Shown here: in pieces, positions 8,973-17,031 of the stretch
How positions within the stretch are numbered: position 1 is the first letter of the stretch
How the letters are laid out: every line of letters begins with the position of its first letter
DNA from: an uncultured Prevotellaceae bacterium
Lineage (GTDB): Bacteria; Bacteroidota; Bacteroidia; Bacteroidales; Bacteroidaceae
Assembly (NCBI GenBank): GCA_902785695.1
Contig: CACZZQ010000003.1
Span: 1 to 64,000 of the forward strand
Direction: 5' to 3'
Length of the DNA stretch: 64,000 nucleotides
Notes under the pieces: model-generated
The model's database searches: none
The model's input: only the letters and a program-made list of their open reading frames with translations
Told to the model about the DNA's origin: nothing
Translations under genes and position numbers: made by a program

Positions 8973-9737
8973 TTAATTGTTTTTATTGATGATTTCCTTG
9001 GCCAGTGCCAAGTGGTTCTTACTTCCTGTTGAGTCAGCATCGTAGAGAATCACAGGCAGACCATGAGATGGACTTTCCGACAATTTGACGTTACGTTGGA
9101 TAACAGTCTTGAACACCAATTCCTGGAAATGGCGCTTCACCTCATCGTAAATCTGGTTGGCCAGACGCAGGCGTGAGTCGTACATCGTCAGCAGGAATCC
9201 TTCAATCTCAAGTTTCGGATTCAGCTTTGACTTGATGATCTTGATGGTATTCAGCAGTTTTGAGATACCTTCCAGTGCAAAGTATTCACACTGTACAGGG
9301 ATGATGACAGAATCGGCTGCCGTCAGCGAGTTCACAGTGATGAGTCCCAGAGATGGTGAGCAGTCAATGAGGATGTAGTCGTATTCATCGCGAATAGGGT
9401 CGAGCAGTTTCTTGATGACTCTCTCGCGATTGTCCAGATTCAACATCTCTATCTCGGCACCTACCAGGTCAATATGACTTGGAATGATATCGAGTCCTTC
9501 GATATCAGTTGTATAGATGGCCTCACGCACATCAGTATGGTTGATGATGCACTCATAGAGTGAACAGTCCACTTCTTTAAGGTCGACACCCAGACCGCTT
9601 GAAGCATTTGCCTGTGGGTCGGCATCTACTACCAGCACACTCTTTTCAAGTGTTGCCAACGATGCGGCAAGGTTGATGGTTGTAGTGGTCTTACCCACGC
9701 CACCTTTCTGATTCGCTAATGCAATGATTTTTCCCAT
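8973..9737 (-). CDS. parA: Chromosome partitioning ATPase ParA/Soj
   Basis: A 254-residue deviant Walker ATPase: KGGVGKTTTTINLAASLA at the N-terminus, DADPQANAS (A') and the Walker B-like IDCSPSLG. The short N-terminus, with no added DNA-binding domain, indicates the chromosomal Soj type rather than a plasmid ParA. It is first of the operon, with a -7 box at 9767-9774 and an inverted half-site pair upstream. Confidence 0.96.
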   Translation of the reverse strand: MGKIIALANQKGGVGKTTTTINLAASLATLEKSVLVVDADPQANASSGLGVDLKEVDCSLYECIINHTDVREAIYTTDIEGLDIIPSHIDLVGAEIEMLNLDNRERVIKKLLDPIRDEYDYILIDCSPSLGLITVNSLTAADSVIIPVQCEYFALEGISKLLNTIKIIKSKLNPKLEIEGFLLTMYDSRLRLANQIYDEVKRHFQELVFKTVIQRNVKLSESPSHGLPVILYDADSTGSKNHLALAKEIINKNN

Positions 9738-9766
9738 TTCAATCTTTCTCCTTTAGATTTGAATTG

Positions 9767-9774
9767 CAAAGGTA
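9767..9774 (-). promoter_or_regulatory. -7 box (TACCTTTG) of the parA operon
   Basis: A perfect TAnnTTTG element reading toward parA, 29 bases before the ATG. The position where a -33 box is expected is occupied by the GTGAAACA/TGTTTCAC inverted repeat. Confidence 0.7.
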
Positions 9775-9784
9775 CATATTTTCC

Positions 9785-9805
9785 GTGAAACAGTGATTGT
9801 TTCAC
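9785..9805. promoter_or_regulatory. Everted parS-like inverted repeat at the parA promoter
   Basis: GTGAAACA (9785-9792), five bases, TGTTTCAC (9798-9805). Bacterial parS is TGTTTCAC joined directly to GTGAAACA; here the same two half-sites are in the opposite order with a 5-base gap. The repeat is centred about 34 bases upstream of the likely parA transcription start, so it may be a ParA or ParB operator. Its use as a loading site is unproven. Confidence 0.5.
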
Positions 9806-9900
9806 TTAATTTATTTTGATAATTTTAGAAAAACAGTGCTACCAATACATTTTTAAATGCGAATGATACATTTTCAAGGGCGAAAACAAAAAAAAATTCG

Positions 9901-9908
9901 TACTTTTG
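9901..9908 (+). promoter_or_regulatory. -7 box (TACTTTTG) of the GH98 gene
   Basis: A TAnnTTTG element 27 bases before the ATG at 9936. The preceding A-rich block and TTCG are nearly the same as those before the LysM gene at 34.3 kb (-7 box 34310-34317). Confidence 0.7.
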
Positions 9909-9935
9909 CACCAGAATTATATAAAACCTAAGATT

Positions 9936-12900
9936 ATGAACAGAACAATTTACTCTTTCTTCGTTGCGTTATTGCTGTCATTAGTCTCTGTACATGGGAT
10001 TTCTGCACAGGAACGACGCCCTGTTGACAGCCAGCATCCGCTGTGGTTTATTCATGTTGACGTGTGGTACAAGGCCGACCCTCAGAAGATTATCGACCTG
10101 ATACCCGACGAGGTAAAGCCTTATGTGTGCTTGAACTTGTCGCTGTCATGCCAATACGACAAAGATTTGAACATCTATAAGATGCCTCAGTATGCCTTCC
10201 AAACCTACAAGTCGTGGGGTACTGTATGTCAGCAAAACGGTATGTGGTTTACCTGTCAGCCGGCATCAGGTGGTCATACCCATATTCAGGATAATGATCT
10301 TGTGACGTTTGAGTATTTCTTCAAAAGGTTCCCCAACTTCCTTGGTTGGAACTATGCCGAGCAATTCTGGGGATTCGATGAAGGTGGGGATATGTCCTCA
10401 AGTCCGCAGACTACTCGATGGGCTCTATTTGCCAATTTGGTGGAAATGTCGCATAAATACGGTGGTTTCCTTACAGTCTCGTTTTGTGGCAATATCTGGA
10501 GCCATCCGCTTAATCCTATAGGTGAACTGAAACGCAACAACAAGTTCCTGAATGCTTGTAAGAAATACCCTGAGGCTATGCTCTTCCTCTATAAGTATAC
10601 GACCTCTTCGTGTTTCTATAACAACGAGAGCGTATCCTTTGGTCCCTTTATCTCGGGTTTGACCAAAGCTTATGGCGTGCGCTATGACAATTGTGGATGG
10701 AATGGTGCTTTAAGTTCTATTCTTGGCGAAAATCATGGTAAGAAGTATCCTGCTGCCGCTGGCATTGGCACTGTGATGGAGCAGACCTGTGTCAATGGCG
10801 GCTCTGTATGGGACGGCCCTGAACTGACGTGGAATGAGGAGTGCTTTCACGAAGTGAGTCAAACAGAGGTTAATGGCTATAAGCGTCGTAGATGGGAGCG
10901 TTTCAAGAATTTCAATGGCGTGTGGCTCGATATGTTCAGTAAGATTATTGACGGCACGCTGTATATCCCCTCTCGCGAGGAGGTAGTTGGAAAGACTAAG
11001 ATTGTTGTAATAAACAATGTAACCAGCGGTAGTGATGAGGATAAGTATGCCGCATGGGGCGACCTTTACGATGGGCTGTATAAGCAGAACGATCCTTTTA
11101 ATCCCGGTAACGGACAGTGGATGAGCAATTACTGCTATTTCAAGAAGACAGGCCGTTACGGTGCCATCCCTGTGGTTACGGCTCTCTATGATTCCATTGC
11201 GAAAGCCATTCCAGTGCAGGTGAAGAAATCGCAGCGTACTTCTGTATGGAGCTCACAGACAAAGAAGGTGAATGCGTTCAATGAACAGTATCCCGCCGTT
11301 TCTAAAGGCAATCTCTATGTGAACCGCTATCGTAATCAGCTCGTCACATATACCCCGTATTCCTATCTTAATAGTAAGACTACGGCCTCAGCTGACATTC
11401 CCCTTCAGTATAATACCTGCGATACGTTGCAGTTGCAATACGACAAACTTTCATCGGGACTTATTCGTGAATATGCCGACCATATCGACTTTTATCTGAA
11501 CAACTACCGCAGTGACTCTACCACACAGCGCACCGATATCATCACTATCAAGGGTGCTAAGGAGAAGCCTACCTATACGATGAAGAAGCATAAGGTAGGT
11601 ACGACTACTACTTCCGGTAGTGCGACAGAAGTCTATTCAGATAGCGTATATACCCTTACAGTGAAACATAACGGTGGCTTGGATCTGACAATCAACTGCG
11701 CAGGAAATAATGATCGTTCAACCGCTACGGATACGATACCGATGCAAGCCCTGTCGATTCCCAAGCAGCCAGAGCTTTATCGCGGCCCTGTTATCATAGA
11801 GGCCGAGGATATGGACTTCAAGAATATCAAGTCGTGTGTTACAGACCCATACGGTTGGTATCGCAGTGTGCGCGGACATGCAGGCAATGGCTTCGCAGAC
11901 ATGGGAACAAACACTACAGGTGCTTTGTGCCATAATCTGAAACTGAAAGAGGGGCAGACGGGCGACTATACGATTTTTGTACGCTATACCTGTGCTTCAA
12001 AAGCAGGCAACATCAAGGTGATGCTGAACAACAAGACTCAGACCGTAGCTTGTGCGAAGACCACAACCAACGAGTGGCGACTGGTAAGTGTTAAAGGCAC
12101 TATGGAGGAAGGGACCAACTCGTTGGTTATTACCAACACAGGAGGCTTACCCATGTATATCGACCAAGTTATCTATCAGCCCGATGATGTGGAAATGATG
12201 AAATACGACATCAGTGTGAAGGAAGTGGCTAATGGTAGTGTGGTCTGCGACAAGGCTGAGGCTGCCGAGGGCGATACAGTGACCCTTAGCATTCTGCCTG
12301 CAGAAGGCTACAAGCTGAAAGAACTGAAACTGGTCAACTCCGTTTTCTATACTCTGGGCAAGACAATTCCTGTACCTTCGAACGCTACGGAGGTGAAAGT
12401 AGTGATGCCTCATGACAACATGACCATCCAGCCCACTTTCACTGAGGCCGACGGTATCTACAAACTCGACTTTACAAATGTGCAGAATGGCGGTTTCCCA
12501 GAAGGATGGAGAGCTACCGATGGAGAGACTGTTCATGAGTATCCACAGTCGTTTGGCTCAGGTGGAGGGGCTCGCTCTTTCGTTGGATTCACTGGCTATC
12601 AGGGCAAGGCACTCTATTGGCGTACTACCAGTGCCGACTATGGTAAGCAGACCAATTATCCCTTGCAACTGGAACCTGGAAACTATAACCTGACTTTTGC
12701 GATGGCTGCATGGAAGGGAACGCCAAAATACAAAGCTCAGATTACCGATGCCGCTACCGATACAGTAGTTGCTGCTTCTGCCATTCTATCGGCATCACCT
12801 AATGCCAACGGCAGTACGTCTGCCAATCTCTCGTCGGCTGTCAAGCGTACCTTGCCGTTTACTATTGAGAAACAGGGAAAGTATGTTATCCTCTTTACGA

Positions 12901-13109
12901 ATAATAATGCGGGCAATATGGACGAGTTTCTACTTCTGGATTGTAAGATCAGCCAGGCAACTCCCACTGGAATACGCTCTGTTGATGTGGTGAACATTAT
13001 GGCTGAGGGTATCTACAGCCCATCAGGCCTGCGCCGTGAGTCGTTGCAACGCGGAATGAACATCATCGTCAATGCAGATGGGCAGAAACGGAAGGTACTT
13101 GTAAAATAA
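9936..13109 (+). CDS. Secreted multidomain GH98 glycoside hydrolase
   Basis: GH98 contains endo-beta-galactosidases of blood-group antigens and, in gut Bacteroides, endo-xylanases acting on complex arabinoxylan; the substrate here is not decided by sequence. The start is ATG 9936, which gives a signal peptide (ending GISAQ); the TTG at 9906 lies in the promoter. Domains: GH98 catalytic region (about residues 20-370, with HPLWFIHVDVW and VWDGPELTWNEE), a linking beta region, a CBM6/35-like module (begins PVIIEAEDMDF, about 615-745), an InlB-like segment (about 755-840), a C-terminal jelly-roll (about 845-1000), and a tail GIYSPSGLRR...KVLVK of the type seen on Prevotella secreted proteins. It stands alone, with its own promoter and terminator. 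Confidence 0.85.
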   Translation: MNRTIYSFFVALLLSLVSVHGISAQERRPVDSQHPLWFIHVDVWYKADPQKIIDLIPDEVKPYVCLNLSLSCQYDKDLNIYKMPQYAFQTYKSWGTVCQQNGMWFTCQPASGGHTHIQDNDLVTFEYFFKRFPNFLGWNYAEQFWGFDEGGDMSSSPQTTRWALFANLVEMSHKYGGFLTVSFCGNIWSHPLNPIGELKRNNKFLNACKKYPEAMLFLYKYTTSSCFYNNESVSFGPFISGLTKAYGVRYDNCGWNGALSSILGENHGKKYPAAAGIGTVMEQTCVNGGSVWDGPELTWNEECFHEVSQTEVNGYKRRRWERFKNFNGVWLDMFSKIIDGTLYIPSREEVVGKTKIVVINNVTSGSDEDKYAAWGDLYDGLYKQNDPFNPGNGQWMSNYCYFKKTGRYGAIPVVTALYDSIAKAIPVQVKKSQRTSVWSSQTKKVNAFNEQYPAVSKGNLYVNRYRNQLVTYTPYSYLNSKTTASADIPLQYNTCDTLQLQYDKLSSGLIREYADHIDFYLNNYRSDSTTQRTDIITIKGAKEKPTYTMKKHKVGTTTTSGSATEVYSDSVYTLTVKHNGGLDLTINCAGNNDRSTATDTIPMQALSIPKQPELYRGPVIIEAEDMDFKNIKSCVTDPYGWYRSVRGHAGNGFADMGTNTTGALCHNLKLKEGQTGDYTIFVRYTCASKAGNIKVMLNNKTQTVACAKTTTNEWRLVSVKGTMEEGTNSLVITNTGGLPMYIDQVIYQPDDVEMMKYDISVKEVANGSVVCDKAEAAEGDTVTLSILPAEGYKLKELKLVNSVFYTLGKTIPVPSNATEVKVVMPHDNMTIQPTFTEADGIYKLDFTNVQNGGFPEGWRATDGETVHEYPQSFGSGGGARSFVGFTGYQGKALYWRTTSADYGKQTNYPLQLEPGNYNLTFAMAAWKGTPKYKAQITDAATDTVVAASAILSASPNANGSTSANLSSAVKRTLPFTIEKQGKYVILFTNNNAGNMDEFLLLDCKISQATPTGIRSVDVVNIMAEGIYSPSGLRRESLQRGMNIIVNADGQKRKVLVK

Positions 13110-13110
13110 A

Positions 13111-13136
13111 GTGAGTCGCCTTTCGAGGCGACTCAC
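13111..13136 (+). terminator. Hairpin after the GH98 gene
   Basis: A perfect 11-bp stem (GTGAGTCGCCT with AGGCGACTCAC) closed by a TTCG tetraloop, beginning 2 bases after the stop codon. There is no strong T run after it. Confidence 0.7.
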
Positions 13137-13150
13137 AATAAATAAACGAT

Positions 13151-13250
13151 AAGTATGCCATTTACGATGCGTAAGTAGGCCACTTACGAAAAAAAGTAGG
13201 CCACTTATGAAAATAAGTAGGCCACTTACGATGCGTAAGTGTGCCATTTA
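13151..13250. repeat. Array A: five AAGT-N5-ACTT dyads at 21-22 bp spacing
   Basis: Units begin at 13151, 13173, 13194, 13215 and 13237, i.e. steps of 22, 21, 21 and 22 bases. The core of the middle units is AAGTAGGCCACTTA; the outer units are AAGTATGCCATTTA and AAGTGTGCCATTTA. Spacers are of the types CGATGCGT and CGAAAAA. The last unit ends on the stop codon of the convergent nuclease gene. See the related arrays at 30691 and 44197. Confidence 0.85.
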
Positions 13251-14162
13251 GAAATCCCAGTCCTTCAGCACCTGTGAACGGGACGTACTTTCGACCTTAT
13301 CCTCAATCTCATCGGGCAGGTTGCAGAAGAAATCTATACCCGTCAACTCTTCCAGCCGGTCAATGTTGACAACATATTGGCTAAGGTCACGAGACTGGTC
13401 GCTGTTCTTATGTTCAATCCAGAATCCCAAAGCTTTGTATTGCCCGTTATCATACTCGCAGAGGATAGCCATGAAAAAATAGCGTGGGATGATGAGACCC
13501 GATGATGTGGTACCCAGTGTCTGCATGGTGTTGTCGATAGTACCGCCTTTAGCTACATAGAGACGGTCGCGAAACTTATTAGTGTTCCACTTTTTGCGCA
13601 ACTGTCCTTCCATATCTGCCCATACACCTGCATTAAAAATATTGCGTTGAGGCTGCATATTCGAAATATAGAATGTCTGCATGTTGGCTTCATAGCTGTA
13701 TTGACGGTCAGCCGAAGGGCAGATATGTCCGTGATCATAGCCGGATCCCCAATAGGGGTCGAACTGGAAACGATCGGCAGATGGTATGTTTGGGTCTTGT
13801 GGGTAGCCGTTGGTTTGGGTGTCGTAACGGCCGACATTTCCACCTGAGTTTCCAGAATACATCTGGTAGCAGGACCATCGCTGTGACTTTTTGTCACAGT
13901 CCCATTCCAGTGAGTAGTTGATGCCGTACATATCACCGGTACGATAAGTGACCACGATACTGCGACCGCCTTTCACCTTCGGGAACTCCAGTCGTGCCAA
14001 GTCGGCATTTCCCGTAGTGTCGTTCTTGTTGGCATTCGGGGAATTGGAATAATCAGTCTTTTCGGTTTTAAAATAATAGTTGTCATCATTGCAGGCCGTG
14101 AAGCCAATAGCCAAAGTAATGCAACAAGATACGAAAATGGTGTTCAAGAATCTTTGTTTCAT
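13248..14162 (-). CDS. DNA/RNA non-specific endonuclease lipoprotein (NUC1 family)
   Basis: The start is ATG 14162 (MKQRFLNTIFVSCC...), which gives a lipoprotein signal with lipobox ending FTAC; the longer frame to 14201 adds an unlikely leader. The mature protein has the beta-beta-alpha-metal nuclease core: DHGHICPSAD (family consensus DRGHxxPxAD, with the general-base His) and NMQPQRNIFN (metal-binding Asn). Expected activity is Mg-dependent cleavage of DNA and RNA at the outer membrane or cell surface. It lies downstream of the TonB receptor operon but beyond a terminator hairpin, so it is probably its own unit. It may digest external nucleic acid. Confidence 0.9.
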   Translation of the reverse strand: MKQRFLNTIFVSCCITLAIGFTACNDDNYYFKTEKTDYSNSPNANKNDTTGNADLARLEFPKVKGGRSIVVTYRTGDMYGINYSLEWDCDKKSQRWSCYQMYSGNSGGNVGRYDTQTNGYPQDPNIPSADRFQFDPYWGSGYDHGHICPSADRQYSYEANMQTFYISNMQPQRNIFNAGVWADMEGQLRKKWNTNKFRDRLYVAKGGTIDNTMQTLGTTSSGLIIPRYFFMAILCEYDNGQYKALGFWIEHKNSDQSRDLSQYVVNIDRLEELTGIDFFCNLPDEIEDKVESTSRSQVLKDWDF

Positions 14163-14225
14163 GTGGATAGCGTATGGGGGGTGAAAAGGTGCGTTATGCA
14201 AATGAATTATTTGTTTTCAGACAAT

Positions 14226-14258
14226 AAAAGGCTGCAATCTTTGACAAAGCAGCCTTTT
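14226..14258 (-). terminator. Terminator of the TonB receptor-DUF5689-lipoprotein operon
   Basis: A 10-bp stem (AAAAGGCTGC with GCAGCCTTTT) with a 13-base loop, flanked by T runs on both strands (the run is longer on the plus strand). It lies 20 bases after the stop of the minus-strand lipoprotein gene. Confidence 0.75.
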
Positions 14259-14278
14259 TTTTATCTATGGGTCTGGAC

Positions 14279-16093
14279 TTACTTCTTGGTTAGAACAGCA
14301 TCATCAACAAGCACATCCTTGCCAGAAGAATAATTGGACTTCTTGGGGTTCATAACCACAAGGCATACTGTTGTTTCTGCTGAAAGGGTAAAGTCGTAGC
14401 TTATCTGCTGCCATCCGCTATTCAGTGTAGCATAGTCGCCATATTGATAAGATCCGCTTACTTGATTGTCTACTACGACGACATAGCCTGGTCGAACTTG
14501 TGCAAGATCTTCTGTGGTGGGCTTTACCCAGAATGAGAAAGTATAGGAACCAGCAGCCAAAGTGATTTCCTGAGAGGCAAGGCGTACATTTGAACTTTCC
14601 TTACCATTGACATTGCATGAGTAGCTGCCACCATGAGCATCTGTGCTCTGAGAAAGTGTTGCAGAACTTGCAGTAGAAGCAGACTTCCATCCTGTGGGAA
14701 TACTTTCAGACCATGTCTCAAAGTCACCATTGGTTAGTGAGCTGGCTGTTTCTCCACCACCTTGCTCGTTACCACCTTGCTCGTTGTTTCCTTGTTCACC
14801 ACTCTGTCCGTTGAGGGTGATAATACTACTGCCTGTTGCTATTTCAGGTGTGACAACCTCGTTCTTAACAAACTTCTGTAGTTTACCCTTGATGACTACT
14901 ACATCATTAACTTTTATCTCGTCTTCTGAAGTGAATTGCTCGCCATTGAGATACTTGCCGCGGAAGACGGTGAGCTCGTTGTCAACACCTTCGTCAGAGA
15001 TGATATAGGTTGCATTGCCATAGCTGGTAGAAACTTCTGTGATAGACTTGATCTTACCTTTGACGTATGCCTCGGTTTCTGTGGTGCTACCATCTCTAAG
15101 GCCATTGATGATAGTCAGCGCAGCTGCTACTGTGATAGGATTGTTTGCAGTACCCATCTCGTTACTTGGAGGTGTGCTGCCACCGTCATTGGTAGCTTTT
15201 CCGTTGACAGTAACGATATAGGCTGCGCTCTTGCCAGCAGTCTCGGGAGTATTGCCGTTGTAGTTGTATATAGGACCATAGACCACAACCACATCACCCT
15301 TCTTGATAGAGAAACCGGCAGGCAGTTTCTCGCCATTAGAACCAGCTACCTGGAAGCACTTGAACTTAGCACCGTTCTCAGCATCAGCGATGTCGAACGT
15401 GACATTACCGTAATTGCCATCAGCAGTGGCCTCGCTCTGGGCAATACCTGTTACGTAGTACTTCTCGTTTGGTACAGTCTGACCGATTGCCTTACACTTG
15501 GCAATAGCAGCAGCAACATTGAAGGGGTCTGCCGCAGTTCCGGTACCCTTGGCCTCGCCAGTAGGCGTCTCGCTGCTACCACTGTCTGTGCTCAGTCCGT
15601 TGACGCTGACCACATAGGCAGCTCCCTTACCTACAGTCTCGGGGGTCTTACCGTTGTAGTTGTAGATGGCACCATAGACCACTACTTCGTCACCCTTGTT
15701 AAAGACGAAGCCATTAGGCAACTTCTTACCGTCGGTACCTGCTACCTGATAGCATTTGAATTTATCGCCACCCTCGGAATCAACGATGTCGAATGTAGCA
15801 TTACCATAAGTATCATCGGAAGGTGTTGTCTCTGCGACCTTACCCTTGATGTAATATTTCTCGGTGGACTCTGTGTTGCCAATTTCCTTACACTTCTCGA
15901 TGGCTGCAGCCACGTTGAATGGGTCGGCTACAGTGCCGCTTCCTTCAGGAGTAACAACGGTTGTTCCTCCATTTCCTCCACCTCCATTATCTCCTTCGTC
16001 GAAGACATCGTATGGGGCAGGTACGTCTTCACAGGCTGTAAATGTCATGGCAGCGCATGTAAGTGCCATGAAGCTAAATAGAATTTTTTTCAT
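14279..16093 (-). CDS. Lipoprotein with OB-like repeats and C-terminal carbohydrate-binding-like domain
   Basis: A 604-residue lipoprotein (lipobox ending FTAC at residues 17-20). It has two closely similar modules (about 50-170 and 185-300) beginning GTxADPFNVAAAI, each with the pattern K-Y-Y-I/V-x-G...YGNxTFDI...F-K-C-xQVAG...GDxVVVYG, then a third, diverged module (about 315-425, starting ANNPITVAAAL). These look like the OB-fold DUF6359-type repeats. A Gln/Gly-rich linker leads to a jelly-roll (LTNGDFETW..., last 150 residues). The OB folds could bind nucleic acid or polysaccharide; which one is not shown. It is the third gene of the TonB receptor operon. Confidence 0.75.
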   Translation of the reverse strand: MKKILFSFMALTCAAMTFTACEDVPAPYDVFDEGDNGGGGNGGTTVVTPEGSGTVADPFNVAAAIEKCKEIGNTESTEKYYIKGKVAETTPSDDTYGNATFDIVDSEGGDKFKCYQVAGTDGKKLPNGFVFNKGDEVVVYGAIYNYNGKTPETVGKGAAYVVSVNGLSTDSGSSETPTGEAKGTGTAADPFNVAAAIAKCKAIGQTVPNEKYYVTGIAQSEATADGNYGNVTFDIADAENGAKFKCFQVAGSNGEKLPAGFSIKKGDVVVVYGPIYNYNGNTPETAGKSAAYIVTVNGKATNDGGSTPPSNEMGTANNPITVAAALTIINGLRDGSTTETEAYVKGKIKSITEVSTSYGNATYIISDEGVDNELTVFRGKYLNGEQFTSEDEIKVNDVVVIKGKLQKFVKNEVVTPEIATGSSIITLNGQSGEQGNNEQGGNEQGGGETASSLTNGDFETWSESIPTGWKSASTASSATLSQSTDAHGGSYSCNVNGKESSNVRLASQEITLAAGSYTFSFWVKPTTEDLAQVRPGYVVVVDNQVSGSYQYGDYATLNSGWQQISYDFTLSAETTVCLVVMNPKKSNYSSGKDVLVDDAVLTKK

Positions 16094-16114
16094 ATCGATA
16101 GTTTTTTTAGTTAC

Positions 16115-17029
16115 TTATTTATTGAAGGGTTCGTCGGTAGCTGCATCGCGTATGTCGCTGGTCTTGCGGATGCTTATCTGCCAGTCGTTGTTGAAACGTG
16201 TGGCGATGCCGTAGATGTTGCAGCTAATCTTTTGCTTGTTCTCAGTGTCATAGGGCAGAATCATAGAGGCAAAGTCGGCATAGCTGCTGGTGCGCACCAC
16301 CACTTTGTAGGTGCTACTACCTTTTCCCTTGTTGGGGAACTGATCCAACTGTACGCTGTAATAGTTGCTGCCAGACGATATGCCGTTGATGAACTTGGTC
16401 TCGCCATTGGCAATGGTGAAGGTAACGCCTTTGAGCACTACCAGTTTGCCTACGTTATCGTTCTTGCCGTCGAAGATGTCGTTGCAGATAGTCTTGAAGT
16501 CGGTGGGCTCAATGGCTGTAGCATCGGGGTTACCCAAGAGCTTGAAGTGCTTGTCCCAGATATCCTTCGACATACGCCCAATACTGCCGTTATAGGGAGC
16601 ACCAATCTCTGGCGTTGATCCGTATCCGCCTACATAGAGGCCTTTCATGTCAATCAGGATTTCCTGACCCTCTGCCAGATAACCGTTCAAACCGCCTTGG
16701 TTCACCGCCACGATAAGAGCACCTGTCTCGTCTTGAATGGCAAACTGCTTATAGATGTTGCCGCCCAAGTCATTGCCAGTGACGCGTGCCTTGATTTTTA
16801 TATCCTTTGACACCAGAACGCAGCCGTTGTTCTCGAAAGCTTCTTTGTAGTCAGCGTCAGCCTTCAGCTCGGCAATAGTGATCAGGCCTTCTTCGGTAAT
16901 GCTGTTGTTTCCGAAGGGCGCACCGTCACTGAAGCTGGGTACATCCCAGTCGCCGTCCTGGCAGGCGGTGAACAGTGAGCAGAAGAGTGCTAATAATAAA
17001 TAATGTATCTTCTTCATAGTCGTCATCAT
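16115..17029 (-). CDS. DUF5689 surface lipoprotein
   Basis: A 304-residue lipoprotein (lipobox ending FTAC; ATG 17029 or, more likely by signal shape, ATG 17017). The N-terminal half matches the DUF5689 pattern (ITIAELK..., an OB-like fold with QDETGALIVAVNQ and GQEILIDMKG), and the C-terminal half is a second OB-like module. Its start lies 2 bases from the TonB receptor stop, so the two are translated together. In this phylum DUF5689 proteins often accompany TonB receptors and secreted nucleases, which suggests a substrate-capture role like that of SusD; this is inference. Confidence 0.8.
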   Translation of the reverse strand: MMTTMKKIHYLLLALFCSLFTACQDGDWDVPSFSDGAPFGNNSITEEGLITIAELKADADYKEAFENNGCVLVSKDIKIKARVTGNDLGGNIYKQFAIQDETGALIVAVNQGGLNGYLAEGQEILIDMKGLYVGGYGSTPEIGAPYNGSIGRMSKDIWDKHFKLLGNPDATAIEPTDFKTICNDIFDGKNDNVGKLVVLKGVTFTIANGETKFINGISSGSNYYSVQLDQFPNKGKGSSTYKVVVRTSSYADFASMILPYDTENKQKISCNIYGIATRFNNDWQISIRKTSDIRDAATDEPFNK

Positions 17030-17031
17030 GT

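Noticed and set aside
9785-9805. Call as a canonical parS site
   Set aside because: The half-sites are in reversed order and separated by 5 bases; canonical parS has them joined as TGTTTCAC-GTGAAACA.
9906-9935. Earlier TTG start for the GH98 protein
   Set aside because: It overlaps the -7 promoter box; ATG 9936 gives a normal signal peptide.
13151-13250. Repeat array considered as a CRISPR
   Set aside because: The repeat plus spacer unit is only 21-22 bases, spacers are alike, and there are no cas genes.
14936-16081. Plus-strand open frame of 381 codons inside the OB-repeat lipoprotein gene
   Set aside because: It is the mirror of a repetitive minus-strand gene with clear lipoprotein signal and domains; no promoter or family match.
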